In this document: one piece after another, positions 7,786-16,665 of the stretch
Numbering within the stretch: position 1 is the stretch's first letter
How the letters are laid out: every line of letters starts with the position of its first letter
Assembly: GCF_900637665.1 (NCBI RefSeq)
Contig: NZ_LR134386.1
Location: forward strand, 4,022,501-4,086,500
Reading direction: 5' to 3'
DNA from: Chryseobacterium nakagawai
GTDB taxonomy: Bacteria > Bacteroidota > Bacteroidia > Flavobacteriales > Weeksellaceae
Length of the DNA: 64,000 nucleotides
Position numbers and translations under genes: made by a program
Notes under the pieces: model-generated
Database searches by the model: none
Seen by the model: the letters and a program-made list of their open reading frames with translations, nothing else
Told to the model about the DNA's origin: nothing

Positions 7786-8202
7786 ATGAATTATAAAGAA
7801 ATAGCGAAAGAAACCATTGGTCATCTGTATAAAGCTCATTCCAGCATCCGAAAATCCGGTATTGATGAAAAGCTGATTGCCTTAGCAGAATTACGAGTAT
7901 CTCAAATCAACGGCTGCGCCTACTGCTGTAGCTATCATGCTAAAGAACTGCTTCATTTTGGAGTTGAACAGGATATCATTAACAGATTGCCAGGATGGAA
8001 ACATACCCAAGTCTTTGATATAGAGCAAAAGCTTGTTTTGAATTGGACAGAAGCCATCACCTACAACAATGATAACTGGCTGCAAATCAGGGAAAAATTA
8101 TTACAATATTTTACAGAAAGGGAAATTACAGAATTGACTTCAAGTATCACTTTGATGAGTACTTTGAATAAACTAAGAATTACTTTATCTGAACAGGATT
8201 AA
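7786..8202 (+). CDS. Carboxymuconolactone-decarboxylase / AhpD-like protein
   Basis: A 138-residue all-helical protein. The diagnostic motif is Cys44-Ala-Tyr-Cys47-x3-His51 (INGCAYCCSYHAKEL), the CxxC plus His redox centre of the AhpD core. Family members of this length act as alkylhydroperoxidase-like thiol oxidoreductases. An additional Cys48 follows the CxxC. It ends 6 bp before a hairpin shared with the convergent GLPGLI gene. Its physiological partner is not visible here. Confidence 0.88.
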   Translation: MNYKEIAKETIGHLYKAHSSIRKSGIDEKLIALAELRVSQINGCAYCCSYHAKELLHFGVEQDIINRLPGWKHTQVFDIEQKLVLNWTEAITYNNDNWLQIREKLLQYFTEREITELTSSITLMSTLNKLRITLSEQD

Positions 8203-8207
8203 TATTA

Positions 8208-8236
8208 AGTAGGCTGCTTGAAACAAGCAGCCTACT
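8208..8236. terminator. Bidirectional terminator between convergent genes
   Basis: A perfect 13-bp stem AGTAGGCTGCTTG (8208-8220) pairs with 8224-8236 over a 3-nt loop, midway between convergent stops at 8202 and 8251. Short T- and A-rich flanks on both sides fit use on both strands. Confidence 0.7.
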
Positions 8237-8250
8237 ATCTAAACTATCAG

Positions 8251-9102
8251 TTATTCCAGTTCTATAGGATTTAAATATTTTCTATTGAGATCCAGTTCTT
8301 TTGGCCTTTGATTGATATTTTCCTGGCCACCTAGGATAGTAGTTCCAGAACTTGCCAATACAGCTGCAATATTTTCATTATTCGCTTTTAGGGCCTGTTG
8401 AAATTTCGGTTGGGTAGTCTCAATAGCTTCAGTATATCTAGTTTTCTTTATATTAACCCATTTTCCCTCCAATGCAGAAGTTGGTATAGATTTTACGAGT
8501 TCGAAATCATACTCGTTTTTTTCATCTGTTATTTTGATAATTAAACCTGGTAATCCACTGAATTTATATGGACCGTAAGGGAGTGGAATTTCAGCTGAAT
8601 ACCAAGCGATCCAGTTTCTTCCCTTATAGGTAACTGTTGCTTTTTCGCAGTTCATTGTATTGATGATTTTTGTTTCATCTACAAGCTTCCAATTCCCTAT
8701 TACAGGATCTTTATAAGTAAGCACTGACATTCCAACCTGTTGAAAGTACTGTACTTTTTCATTGGATTGTATAATGGTATATTGAAATTTTGTTTTTGGT
8801 AATGATGTACCACTTTTGAAGCCCATGACTATACTTCCATCAGGATTTTTGGTCGATACAATAGAGTTTGCCATCACTGTATCCTTTTTAAGAGATTGGG
8901 TACTAGCAAAGAAAGCACGATTTTCACCTATGAGCAATGAGAAAAATTCTTCATGTATATAATCAGGAGTCTGTGTATTTATTTTAGCCTTTAGCAAATA
9001 GGTAAAACTCCCCTGCAAAACCTCTTTTTTGTCTGATTGAGAATATAATAAAACACTTAAAAACAAAAGTGATAATTGAAATAATTTTTTATTGTAATCC
9101 AT
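8251..9102 (-). CDS. GLPGLI-family secreted protein
   Basis: The family motif is plain: YGPYKFSGLPGLIIKI, preceded by WIAWYSAEIPLPYGPY. GLPGLI proteins are Bacteroidota-specific, exported, often next to TonB receptors, and of unknown function. I start it at the internal ATG at 9102 because MDYNKKLFQLSLLFLSVLLYS gives a normal signal peptide; an ATG at 9144 would add 14 residues in front. With the shorter start it has 283 residues. The C-terminus carries DLNRKYLNPIELE. No receptor gene lies beside it here. Confidence 0.85.
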   Translation of the reverse strand: MDYNKKLFQLSLLFLSVLLYSQSDKKEVLQGSFTYLLKAKINTQTPDYIHEEFFSLLIGENRAFFASTQSLKKDTVMANSIVSTKNPDGSIVMGFKSGTSLPKTKFQYTIIQSNEKVQYFQQVGMSVLTYKDPVIGNWKLVDETKIINTMNCEKATVTYKGRNWIAWYSAEIPLPYGPYKFSGLPGLIIKITDEKNEYDFELVKSIPTSALEGKWVNIKKTRYTEAIETTQPKFQQALKANNENIAAVLASSGTTILGGQENINQRPKELDLNRKYLNPIELE

Positions 9103-9219
9103 GGATAGCGTTTTCACTATAAAAATGCATCTATTTTTTATCATAACAAAAACAAAATTGAATAATTACTTATAAAAACACAATTTTCCATCTGATAATC
9201 TGGGTATTATAATCAAAAA

Positions 9220-9243
9220 AACCGCTTCCAAAAGGAAGCGGTT
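9220..9243 (-). terminator. Terminator after the E1 dehydrogenase gene
   Basis: The 10-bp stem AACCGCTTCC (9220-9229) pairs with 9234-9243 over an AAAA loop; on the minus strand it is followed by a TTTTTGATT run. It lies 22 bp past the stop at 9265. Confidence 0.8.
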
Positions 9244-9264
9244 CATATTTATCTTTCATCCTAA

Positions 9265-11697
9265 TTAGAATATCGCTGGATATTTCTGAGGATTGGTTTC
9301 ATTAAACATAGCGTAGATCTTTTCTACCATATCATCTGCAGACGGCTTACTGAAATAGTCACCATCACTTGCATACGCTGGCCTGTGATCGTTAGCAGAG
9401 ATCGTTAACGGATCTGAATCCAAATATCTGAAAGCTTTTTGCTTTTCTAAGATCTGCTGTAAGATAAATCCAGTAGTTCCACCTTCCACATCTTCGTCAA
9501 TCACTACCAATCTGTTTGTTTTCTTAACGCTTTGAGCAATTTCGTGAGATAAATCGAAAGGAATTAATGACTGGATATCAATCACTTCTGCAGAAATTCC
9601 TAATTTTTCTAGTTCATTAGCAGCTTCTGTTACAATTCTCCAAGTAGAACCGTAAGTTACCAAAGTAACATCTTTTCCTTCTTTAGTCACTTCAATTTTA
9701 CCTACAGGAACAGTGAATTCTCCTAAGTTATCAGGTTGCTTTTCTTTTAATCTGTATCCGTTCAGACATTCTACGATGATCGCAGGTTCGTCTGCCTGAA
9801 GCATTGTGTTGTAGAATCCGGCAGCTTTCGTAAGATTTCTTGGTACCAATACTAAAATACCTTTTGAAAGGTTAAGAATTCCCGCCATTGGAGAACCTGA
9901 ATGCCAAATTCCTTCCAATCTATGGCCTCTTGTTCTGATAATTAATGGAGCTTTCTGTCCTCCTTTGGTTCTGTAATGTACTGTTGCCAAATCATCACTC
10001 ATTCCCTGTAGACAGTAAAGAACATAGTCTAAATATTGGATTTCAGCAATTGGTCTCAACCCTCTCATGGCCATACCAATTCCCTGTCCAAGAATTGTCG
10101 CTTCACGAATTCCGGTATCAGCAATACGCAATGCTCCGTATTTCTCCTGCATACCTTCTAATCCTTGGTTTACGTCACCGATGTTTCCGGTATCTTCTCC
10201 AAAGATTAATGTTTCAGGATATTTTTCAAAGATTTTATCAAAATTATTTCTGATCACGACTCTTCCATCTACATCTTCAGAGCTGTCAGAATAAACAGGC
10301 TTAATTTCCTGAATGTTTTCAGCCTTCCATTCAGACTGAGAATATAAGTGAGATGAATAGTTGTCTTTTTCAATTTCAGAGGCTTCATTGTATTTCTGCA
10401 TCAACTGATTTCTTTCTGCAGAATGGGTACCTCTTGTTGCTAATAAAGCTTTTCTTGCTAAATGAAATACATCTTTCTTCGCTTTTGAAACCAATTTGTT
10501 GAAGTGAGTAAGCGCTGTTTCTACTTCCGTATTCTGACCTTTAAGGTTTTCTACTAAAGGAACAATAGACTGAATTAATTCTTTGATGGCAGTCTGGTAG
10601 TTCTCCCAAGCTGTTTTTTGCCCTGCCTTAGCTACTTTTTTAGCGTCTTCATCAATAGCTTCCAATTCTTCTGCAGTAGCAATTACTTCTTCTTTTCCAT
10701 CAATTTCGATAGAATAGTTCAGAATCCACTCTTTGAATTTCACCAATCCGTCAAACTCAGCTTCCCAAGCTAAACGTGCTTCATTCTTATATCTTTCGTG
10801 AGATCCTGATGTAGAGTGCCCTTGAGGCTGGGTAACATCTACCACATGTACTACTACAGGAACACTTTCTGTTCTTGCAAAATGTTCTGCTTTAGCATAC
10901 GCATCTAATAATGCTGCATAATCCCAAGCTTTCACCTGAATAATTTCACAGCCTTGGTTCTCCCCTTCCTTTCTTTGGAAACCGCTTAGCATTTCACTGA
11001 TGTCAGCTTTTGCTCTCTGGTTTTTAGTAGGAACTGAAATTCCGTATCCGTCATCCCAGATTGAAACGATCATAGGAACCTGAAGCGCACATGCTGCGTT
11101 CAGTGTTTCCCAAAAATGACCTTCTGCTGTAGAAGCATCACCAATTGTTCCGAAAGCAATTTCATTTCCTTCTCTTGAAAACTTCTCAGAACCGTCAAAT
11201 TTTACATTTTTATATATAGTAGAAGCCTGAGCTAATCCCAATAATCTTGGCATCTGTCCTGCGGTAGGAGAAATATCGGAAGAAATATTTTTCTGTGCCG
11301 TTAAATCTTTCCAACTTCCGTCTTCATTTAAGCTTCTTGTTGCAAAATGCCCGTTCATCTGTCTTCCTGCTGAAGCCGGCTCTCTTTCCACACTGGTATC
11401 TGCATACATCTGTGCAAAGAAACTTTCTGCCGTTAAAGCATTAATTGCCAATGCAAAAGTCTGGTCTCTGTAATACCCTGAACGGAAGTCTCCATTTCTG
11501 AAAACCTTCGCCATTGCAAGCTGAGGAAGTTCCTTTCCATCCCCAAAAATTCCAAATTTAGCTTTTCCAGTAAGTACTTCTCTCCTTCCGAGATAAGACA
11601 TCTCACGAGAAACTCTTCCTAACCTGTAATCATCAAGTATTTGATTTTTAAAGTCCTGGAAGGATATTTGCTGTGTTTCAATATAGGTTGTTTGCAT
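9265..11697 (-). CDS. 2-oxoacid dehydrogenase E1 component, fused alpha and beta subunits
   Basis: An 810-residue fusion. The N-terminal half is E1-alpha: a thiamine-diphosphate segment (GDASTAEGHFWETLNAA ... WDDGYGISVP) and a phosphorylation-loop-like GHSTSGSHERY. The C-terminal half is E1-beta (FGEDTGNIGDVNQGLEGMQ, TGIREATILGQGIGMAMRGLRPIAE, QKAPLIIRTRGHRLEGIWHSGSPMAGIL). It decarboxylates a 2-oxoacid and passes the acyl group to a lipoyl E2. Fused E1 of this size is usual in flavobacteria, where it is taken to serve branched-chain or general 2-oxoacid oxidation. I chose the ATG at 11697 (MQTTYIETQQISF); an upstream ATG at 11745 gives a non-conserved hydrophobic extension. No E2 or E3 gene is adjacent. 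Confidence 0.92.
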   Translation of the reverse strand: MQTTYIETQQISFQDFKNQILDDYRLGRVSREMSYLGRREVLTGKAKFGIFGDGKELPQLAMAKVFRNGDFRSGYYRDQTFALAINALTAESFFAQMYADTSVEREPASAGRQMNGHFATRSLNEDGSWKDLTAQKNISSDISPTAGQMPRLLGLAQASTIYKNVKFDGSEKFSREGNEIAFGTIGDASTAEGHFWETLNAACALQVPMIVSIWDDGYGISVPTKNQRAKADISEMLSGFQRKEGENQGCEIIQVKAWDYAALLDAYAKAEHFARTESVPVVVHVVDVTQPQGHSTSGSHERYKNEARLAWEAEFDGLVKFKEWILNYSIEIDGKEEVIATAEELEAIDEDAKKVAKAGQKTAWENYQTAIKELIQSIVPLVENLKGQNTEVETALTHFNKLVSKAKKDVFHLARKALLATRGTHSAERNQLMQKYNEASEIEKDNYSSHLYSQSEWKAENIQEIKPVYSDSSEDVDGRVVIRNNFDKIFEKYPETLIFGEDTGNIGDVNQGLEGMQEKYGALRIADTGIREATILGQGIGMAMRGLRPIAEIQYLDYVLYCLQGMSDDLATVHYRTKGGQKAPLIIRTRGHRLEGIWHSGSPMAGILNLSKGILVLVPRNLTKAAGFYNTMLQADEPAIIVECLNGYRLKEKQPDNLGEFTVPVGKIEVTKEGKDVTLVTYGSTWRIVTEAANELEKLGISAEVIDIQSLIPFDLSHEIAQSVKKTNRLVVIDEDVEGGTTGFILQQILEKQKAFRYLDSDPLTISANDHRPAYASDGDYFSKPSADDMVEKIYAMFNETNPQKYPAIF

Positions 11698-11834
11698 AGC
11701 TAAGTAAAAAAGTTTTTGTTCTTCAAGTATTCCGCTAATATACACTTTTTAAATTAATTTTAATTTTTAATAATCTTTTTTAAAAATTTGATAATAAAAA
11801 AAATTGTGCTTTATTTTGAAAAAAATTGTAAAAG

Positions 11835-12128
11835 ATGGAAAAAAAATCACCTCATATCCTGAATGCATCAAGCAATCTTTTAGGGTTTTCATTGATTATC
11901 ATCACCTCTTTAAAGATCGCTAAGATCAGCCACAATACATATTTAGACGAATTTGCAGGGCTTGCCTGCATCCTTTTTGCCTGCAGCTGTTTTTTTTCTT
12001 TTCTGGCGATCAGAACAGGGAATAAAAAGCGGGAATACTCGTTTGAGAGTATTGCGGATTATTTATTTTTAATTGCTTTATTTTGTATAGTTCTAGCCGT
12101 TATTATTGTAACCCTCGAAATTATTTAA
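11835..12128 (+). CDS. Small membrane protein, three predicted transmembrane helices
   Basis: A 97-residue hydrophobic protein with membrane segments at about 14-32, 42-60 and 74-96 and a short basic loop (RTGNKKREY) between the second and third. The N-terminus is basic. It is encoded between two minus-strand genes and ends 1 bp before the convergent polyprenyl synthase stop, leaving no room for a terminator. I recognise no family. The good coding look and tight fit between genes support it being real. Confidence 0.7.
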   Translation: MEKKSPHILNASSNLLGFSLIIITSLKIAKISHNTYLDEFAGLACILFACSCFFSFLAIRTGNKKREYSFESIADYLFLIALFCIVLAVIIVTLEII

Positions 12129-12129
12129 T

Positions 12130-13107
12130 TTAAAATTTCCGCTCAATTACATAATCCAGCATAATGTGTAAAGATGTTCTTGCTTCAGATTCTGGGAATT
12201 CATTCAGAATATCTTTTGCCTTTTGCTGGAAATCTTTCATTACAGTGATAGCGTACTCCAGTCCACCTGAGTTTTTAACGAACTCTATCAGTTCTTTTAC
12301 TCTTTTGGGATTGTTATTATAACGCTTGATGGTATCAAAATAGTATTTTCTGTCGTTTTCACTGGCTACCTTAAGAGTATGAATCAAAGGAAGAGTCATC
12401 TTCTTTTCTTTAATATCAATTCCAACCGGCTTACCAATCACATTAGAGCTTAAATAATCAAAAAGGTCATCTTTGATCTGGAAAGCCATTCCTGTGAAAG
12501 TTCCGAAATCCTGCATTTTTTTGGCAAGTACCTCATCTGTACTGTTAGACAATACTCCAATTTCACAACAGGCAGCAATCAAAGTTGCTGTTTTCTGACG
12601 GATAATTTCATAATAAACATCTTCTGTAATATCCAGTTTTCGGGCTTTCTCCAATTGAAGAAGTTCACCTTCAGACATTTCACGAATTGTTCTTGAAATA
12701 ACCCCTAATAAATCGTAATCTTTGTGATCTGTAGATAATAACACTGATTTTGACAATAGATAATCTCCTACCAGAACAGCAATCTTATTCTTCCATAAAG
12801 CATTAATAGAGAAAAAATTACGACGTTTAAAGCTTTCATCCACCACATCATCATGTACCAAAGTAGCCGTGTGGATTAGCTCAATCATAGAAGCTCCACG
12901 ATACGTTTTTTCAGTAACATTTCCTACCAGCTTGGCACAAAGAAACACAAACATAGGACGCATTTGCTTTCCTTTGGTAGTAACAATAAAACGGGTTACC
13001 TTATCTAATAAAGCTACTTTACTCTGCATTGACTCATAAAACTTCTGTTCAAAAAGTTTCATTTCATCATTGATCGGTCGTTTAATCTCTTCTACTGTAT
13101 TTGCCAC
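12130..13107 (-). CDS. Polyprenyl diphosphate synthase (trans-isoprenyl type)
   Basis: A 325-residue all-helical prenyltransferase. The first Asp-rich motif is DDVVD at 86-90 (HTATLVHDDVVDES); the second is FQIKDDLFDYL near 215-225. GKQMRPMF at 45-52 and GDYLLSKS are also typical. The enzyme condenses isopentenyl diphosphate onto an allylic primer to make a long side chain; in Bacteroidota this feeds menaquinone, so a hepta/octaprenyl product is likely, but chain length cannot be read with certainty. Cytoplasmic. Its neighbours are unrelated. Confidence 0.93.
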   Translation of the reverse strand: MANTVEEIKRPINDEMKLFEQKFYESMQSKVALLDKVTRFIVTTKGKQMRPMFVFLCAKLVGNVTEKTYRGASMIELIHTATLVHDDVVDESFKRRNFFSINALWKNKIAVLVGDYLLSKSVLLSTDHKDYDLLGVISRTIREMSEGELLQLEKARKLDITEDVYYEIIRQKTATLIAACCEIGVLSNSTDEVLAKKMQDFGTFTGMAFQIKDDLFDYLSSNVIGKPVGIDIKEKKMTLPLIHTLKVASENDRKYYFDTIKRYNNNPKRVKELIEFVKNSGGLEYAITVMKDFQQKAKDILNEFPESEARTSLHIMLDYVIERKF

Positions 13108-13180
13108 AATCTGCGAATGCTGGGTGAATAATTATTAATTCTCACAAAGATAATTTTTTTCGCTCAATTTTAAGCGAAAA

Positions 13181-14059
13181 TTAATCCATGAGTTGCTCTT
13201 TTGGGATAAAATAAAGAGAAGGCTTTGTCTTTCCTAAGGGAGATTTAAACTTTTCTCCTGAAATGGAGATCCCTGTTTCATCTACTGCAATCCCTTCAAT
13301 TTGCCCTATTGATAAAGCACTTCCTAAATAATAGTGCTTAGGGGCTTCTTTAAAGAATCTTCCCGGTTCAGTTTCTGTAAAAATATCTAAAAATACTTCT
13401 GTCTTCTTACTATACCCTATCAAATAAAGCTTTTTATCGAAGTAAGCAGCATCCGTTACCATAAAATGAGTTTTATAGGTTTCCGCCTTTACTGCATCCT
13501 GTTTTTCATTTTTTTCAGGATCAATAATATAATGTACTGTTGATTTTGACACCCATTCTTTGGTAAAGACATGAAGTTTTCCATAGGCATAAACCATCGC
13601 TTCTGCATCAAAATCGGTCTTGAAATAGCTTGATCCATAATCACTCTGCTCAGGATAATGGAATTTAATTTCCTTTACCTGGCCATTTTGTAAACTATCT
13701 CCCTGGAAAGGAACTTTATAAATGCTTAGATGCCTTCTGCTTCCGTCATTGTTCCCGAAATCCCCAATATAGAAATTACTGCCATCATTTGTAAGGGCTT
13801 CCCAATCTGTATTTTTAGCATTTACTTTTAAGGTTTTAATGATTTCTCCTGAGGCTTTATTGATTTCAAACAATTCCGGAGCATTTCCGCTATCATTAAA
13901 GGTATATAGTTTCCCATTAAAGAAATTCAGTCCGGAAGTTTCCTGGATTTTATCATCCAAATAATTAATTCTATACTTTTTAATTTTCAGGAAATCGGTC
14001 TTTTGAGAAAATGCAGTTTGAAAGGCAAGAAAAGCCAATAGCAGAAATGTTCTTTTCAT
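13181..14059 (-). CDS. Secreted beta-propeller-like protein of unknown function
   Basis: A 292-residue exported protein. The signal peptide (about 1-18) ends TAFSQ. The mature part has repeated beta-strand blocks typical of a propeller: IQETSGLNFFNGKLYTFND, TDWEALTNDGSNFYIGDFG, FDAEAMVYAYGKLHVFTKE, HFMVTDAAYFDKKLYLIGY, GQIEGIAVDETGISISGEK. The ETSGL ... D-W-E-A ... E-G-I pattern resembles SdiA-regulated/phytase-like propellers, where acidic side chains bind metal. No catalytic residues can be assigned. It stands alone, 73 bp downstream of nothing transcriptionally obvious. Confidence 0.75.
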   Translation of the reverse strand: MKRTFLLLAFLAFQTAFSQKTDFLKIKKYRINYLDDKIQETSGLNFFNGKLYTFNDSGNAPELFEINKASGEIIKTLKVNAKNTDWEALTNDGSNFYIGDFGNNDGSRRHLSIYKVPFQGDSLQNGQVKEIKFHYPEQSDYGSSYFKTDFDAEAMVYAYGKLHVFTKEWVSKSTVHYIIDPEKNEKQDAVKAETYKTHFMVTDAAYFDKKLYLIGYSKKTEVFLDIFTETEPGRFFKEAPKHYYLGSALSIGQIEGIAVDETGISISGEKFKSPLGKTKPSLYFIPKEQLMD

Positions 14060-14217
14060 GGTGCAAAAATAGGACTTTTAGTTTAAACAGAAGATTGTCG
14101 AGTTGGAGGGCTTTACAATTTGAAAGTCGAAAAATTTCAGTAGATACGGGTTCAGGTTATTTATCTAAATATCTTATGTTGCTTCTTATTTATGGTTTTA
14201 TAAGCTTCAAAAAAATA

Positions 14218-14244
14218 GAAAGACGAGCTTTTGGCTCGTCTTTC
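14218..14244 (-). terminator. Terminator after the sterol-desaturase-like gene
   Basis: An 11-bp stem GAAAGACGAGC (14218-14228) pairs with 14234-14244. On the minus strand it is followed by CTATTTTTTTG. It lies 33 bp past the stop at 14277. Confidence 0.75.
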
Positions 14245-14276
14245 CTTATAGATTTTCATTGATTTTATTCTTGAAA

Positions 14277-15227
14277 TTAAGCAGTTTTCTGTTGTTTCTG
14301 ATTTTTTGCCTGTTCTTTCTCTTCCTGTTTTGCAAAGTATTCTTTCTGATATTGTCTTACGGTTTTTCCGGTTCCGTCATGTCTCCATCCCGGTGAGTTG
14401 AAAATATAGTTGATTCTATCTGTGAATTTTAGTCCTGGCTGTTTAAGGTCTTTCCAAATTTTTCTCCATTCATAGAAGAGTACCGTATCAGGTCTGTTGT
14501 CCGGCATTTTTGGATAAATTCCATATTTCACAGGAATATTCGGATCTTCTTTCTGGAACGTACCAAATATCTTATCCCAGACAATGAGACACATTCCCAT
14601 ATTTTTATCCAGATACTTAATGTTACAAGCGTGATGTACACGGTGGTGAGAAGGAGTTACCAGAATATACTCTAAGAATCCCATACTTTTAACCGTTTGT
14701 GTATGTACCCATGTTCCATATACCTGTCCAATAGCATATGCTACCATGATATGCCAAGGATTAAATCCTAAAAATGCTAATGGTGAAAAATATAAATACC
14801 TATAAAGCGGCTGCAATACAGGACTTCTAAATCCTGTTGTAAGGTTAAAGAATTCTGAACTATGGTGCGTAATATGAACTGCCCAAAACGCTCTGGAGCG
14901 GTGATCCACATAATGCAGGACATAGTAAGCAAAATCAGTGATTATAAAGCAAGCCAGTAAATACCAGATGCTAAGATCCCATGAAAAAAGTCTGTGGCTG
15001 TAAAAGAAAAACATTACCCCCATTGCAAACGCCTTCATGATCAAATCCAGACCAAAGTTCATCAAAGCAAGATAAACATTTGTAACAAGGTCTTTGCCAC
15101 TGTATAACTTCGCCTCTGAAACGTGGCTGTAAATCATCTCAGCTAAAATAACAGTAGCATGCAATGGAATTGACCATGCATATACATTTTCTAGCCCGTT
15201 CTCGCTCATAAAATACTCCATCATCAC
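14277..15227 (-). CDS. Sterol desaturase / fatty acid hydroxylase family membrane protein
   Basis: A 316-residue integral membrane di-iron enzyme. The three histidine clusters of the family are present: HYVDH, HITHHS and HHRVHH. Four or so membrane segments flank them (for example MKAFAMGVMFFFYSH and WYLLACFIITDFAYYVL). Family members hydroxylate or desaturate lipids; in flavobacteria possible roles are carotenoid, ornithine-lipid or alkyl-glycerol hydroxylation, and the sequence does not decide. The C-terminal 30 residues are a low-complexity Lys/Gln/Glu tail. Alone in its transcript. Confidence 0.88.
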   Translation of the reverse strand: MMMEYFMSENGLENVYAWSIPLHATVILAEMIYSHVSEAKLYSGKDLVTNVYLALMNFGLDLIMKAFAMGVMFFFYSHRLFSWDLSIWYLLACFIITDFAYYVLHYVDHRSRAFWAVHITHHSSEFFNLTTGFRSPVLQPLYRYLYFSPLAFLGFNPWHIMVAYAIGQVYGTWVHTQTVKSMGFLEYILVTPSHHRVHHACNIKYLDKNMGMCLIVWDKIFGTFQKEDPNIPVKYGIYPKMPDNRPDTVLFYEWRKIWKDLKQPGLKFTDRINYIFNSPGWRHDGTGKTVRQYQKEYFAKQEEKEQAKNQKQQKTA

Positions 15228-15299
15228 AAAATAATTTTGTGCAAAGGTAGGGTTTTAAGCGATGCTTTAAGGGGATTTTAAGGTTTTTTTAAGGAAATT

Positions 15300-16334
15300 T
15301 TAATCCGCATTTTTGTTGGCTAACTGCCCACAAGCAGCATCAATATCACCTCCACGGCTTCTTCTGACCATTACAGTAATTCCTGCGTTTTCAAGCTGGC
15401 GAATGTAATTTTCTTCTGCCTGTTTGTTACATTGGTCATATTTTCCGTCACCAATCGGATTATATTGAATAAGGTTTACCTTTGAAGGGACCTGTTTACA
15501 GTATTTGATCAAAGCTTTGATATCTTCATCTCCATCATTAATACCTTTCCATACACAGTATTCAAAAGTAATTACGGAGCCTGTTTTCTGATACCAATAC
15601 TGAAGTGCCTCCATAATATCCGTTAGCGGGAATTTATCCGAGAAAGGCATAATTTCATTACGTTTTACTTCGATAGCTGAGTGAAGAGAAAGCGCTAATT
15701 TTACACGCAATTCATCATCAGCAAGCATTTTGATCATTTTAGGAATTCCGGATGTAGAAACGGTAATTCTTCTTGGAGACATTCCTAATCCTTCCGGTTG
15801 AGTGATCTTTCTGATGGCTTCTACTACATTCTTGTAGTTCATCATGGGTTCTCCCATTCCCATGAATACAATATTGGAAAGTGGTCTGTCAAAATACATT
15901 CTGCTTTGGCTGTCAATCAGGGCAACCTGATCAACAATTTCTGCTACTTCAAGGTTTCTCATCCTTTTCAGTTTTGCAGTAGCACAGAATTCACAATTCA
16001 ATGAGCAACCTACCTGCGAAGATACACAAGCTGTTGTTCTTGTTTCTGTTGGAATAAGAACAGACTCTACCAATAGTCCGTCATGAAGTTTCACTCCATT
16101 TTTGATAGTTCCGTCGGTACTTTTCTGAAGAAGATCTACAGAAACAGGATTAATGGTATATTCTTCGGCAATTTTTTCACGAAGAGATTTCGAAAGATTC
16201 GTCATTTCATCGATCGAATGGAGATTTTTACTCCATAACCAGTCGTAGACCTGTTTGGCACGAAACGGCTTTTCTCCTAAAGATACAAAGTATTCTTTAA
16301 GCTGATCTAGTGATAATATACGGATATCTTTCAT
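15300..16334 (-). CDS. rlmN: Dual-specificity 23S rRNA/tRNA adenine-C2 methyltransferase RlmN
   Basis: A 344-residue radical-SAM enzyme of standard length. The cluster-binding Cys110, Cys114 and Cys117 lie in VGCSLNCEFCATA. Other RlmN landmarks are EKPFRAKQVYDWLW near the N-terminus, FMGMGEPMMNY, SPRRITVSTSG, LALSLHSA, and RRSRGGDIDAACGQL at the C-terminus with the Cys that forms the covalent RNA intermediate. It methylates A2503 of 23S rRNA and A37 of some tRNAs. Only 6 bp separate its ATG from the terminal repeat of a small inserted element, so its ribosome-binding region comes from that element. It probably shares a transcript with queA upstream. Confidence 0.96.
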   Translation of the reverse strand: MKDIRILSLDQLKEYFVSLGEKPFRAKQVYDWLWSKNLHSIDEMTNLSKSLREKIAEEYTINPVSVDLLQKSTDGTIKNGVKLHDGLLVESVLIPTETRTTACVSSQVGCSLNCEFCATAKLKRMRNLEVAEIVDQVALIDSQSRMYFDRPLSNIVFMGMGEPMMNYKNVVEAIRKITQPEGLGMSPRRITVSTSGIPKMIKMLADDELRVKLALSLHSAIEVKRNEIMPFSDKFPLTDIMEALQYWYQKTGSVITFEYCVWKGINDGDEDIKALIKYCKQVPSKVNLIQYNPIGDGKYDQCNKQAEENYIRQLENAGITVMVRRSRGGDIDAACGQLANKNAD

Positions 16335-16340
16335 AATATT

Positions 16341-16658
16341 AAAGAGCCAAGTTAAAAGTAAAAAGTTCTAAAGTTTAGTATTGTTGACTATTGTAGCCAA
16401 AATGTTTTTCAATTTGTTACTCTCATTCAATAAGTATTTAAATTCTTCAGAATCATAGCCATCTAATTTGTCTAAAACTCGAAGCCAAAAATTACTTTCT
16501 CTGTAGCTGATTTTCCAAGTTGAAACCTTATTAATTTACTTTCAGTATCATTTGGAAGTTTTCTTAAAAATTTAAGACAATTAACTCCAAATGTAAAAGT
16601 TCTTGTAAGCAAATCATCTTGTTTCATCCCACTTGTATTACTTTTAACTTGGCTCTTT
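16341..16658. mobile_element. 318-bp element with 19-bp perfect terminal inverted repeats
   Basis: AAAGAGCCAAGTTAAAAGT at 16341-16359 is repeated exactly as its reverse complement at 16640-16658. Between them lies only a decayed four-helix-bundle gene. The element fills the queA-rlmN gap almost to the base: 7 bp separate it from the queA stop and 6 bp from the rlmN start. I see no clear target-site duplication and no transposase, so it would be a non-autonomous (MITE-like) unit moved by functions elsewhere. Confidence 0.65.
16368..16627 (-). pseudogene. Broken four-helix-bundle (23S rRNA intervening-sequence type) protein gene
   Basis: From an ATG at 16627 the minus strand reads MKQDDLLTRTFTFGVN..CLKFLRKLP and continues to FQLGKSAT, the first half of the four-helix-bundle family found in 23S rRNA intervening sequences. 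There the frame is lost (a stop follows soon after). The family's last part resumes in another frame as RESNFWLRVLDKLDGYDSEE and ends NILATIVNNTKL with a stop at 16368. The middle segment that normally follows KSAT (about 25 residues) is missing, so there is both a deletion and a frameshift near 16500-16510. It lies wholly inside the inverted-repeat element. Confidence 0.7.
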
Positions 16659-16665
16659 TTACTTT

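Noticed and set aside
11697..11745. Upstream start for the E1 dehydrogenase
   Set aside because: The extra 16 residues are hydrophobic and not part of the E1 family; the ATG at 11697 gives the expected N-terminus.
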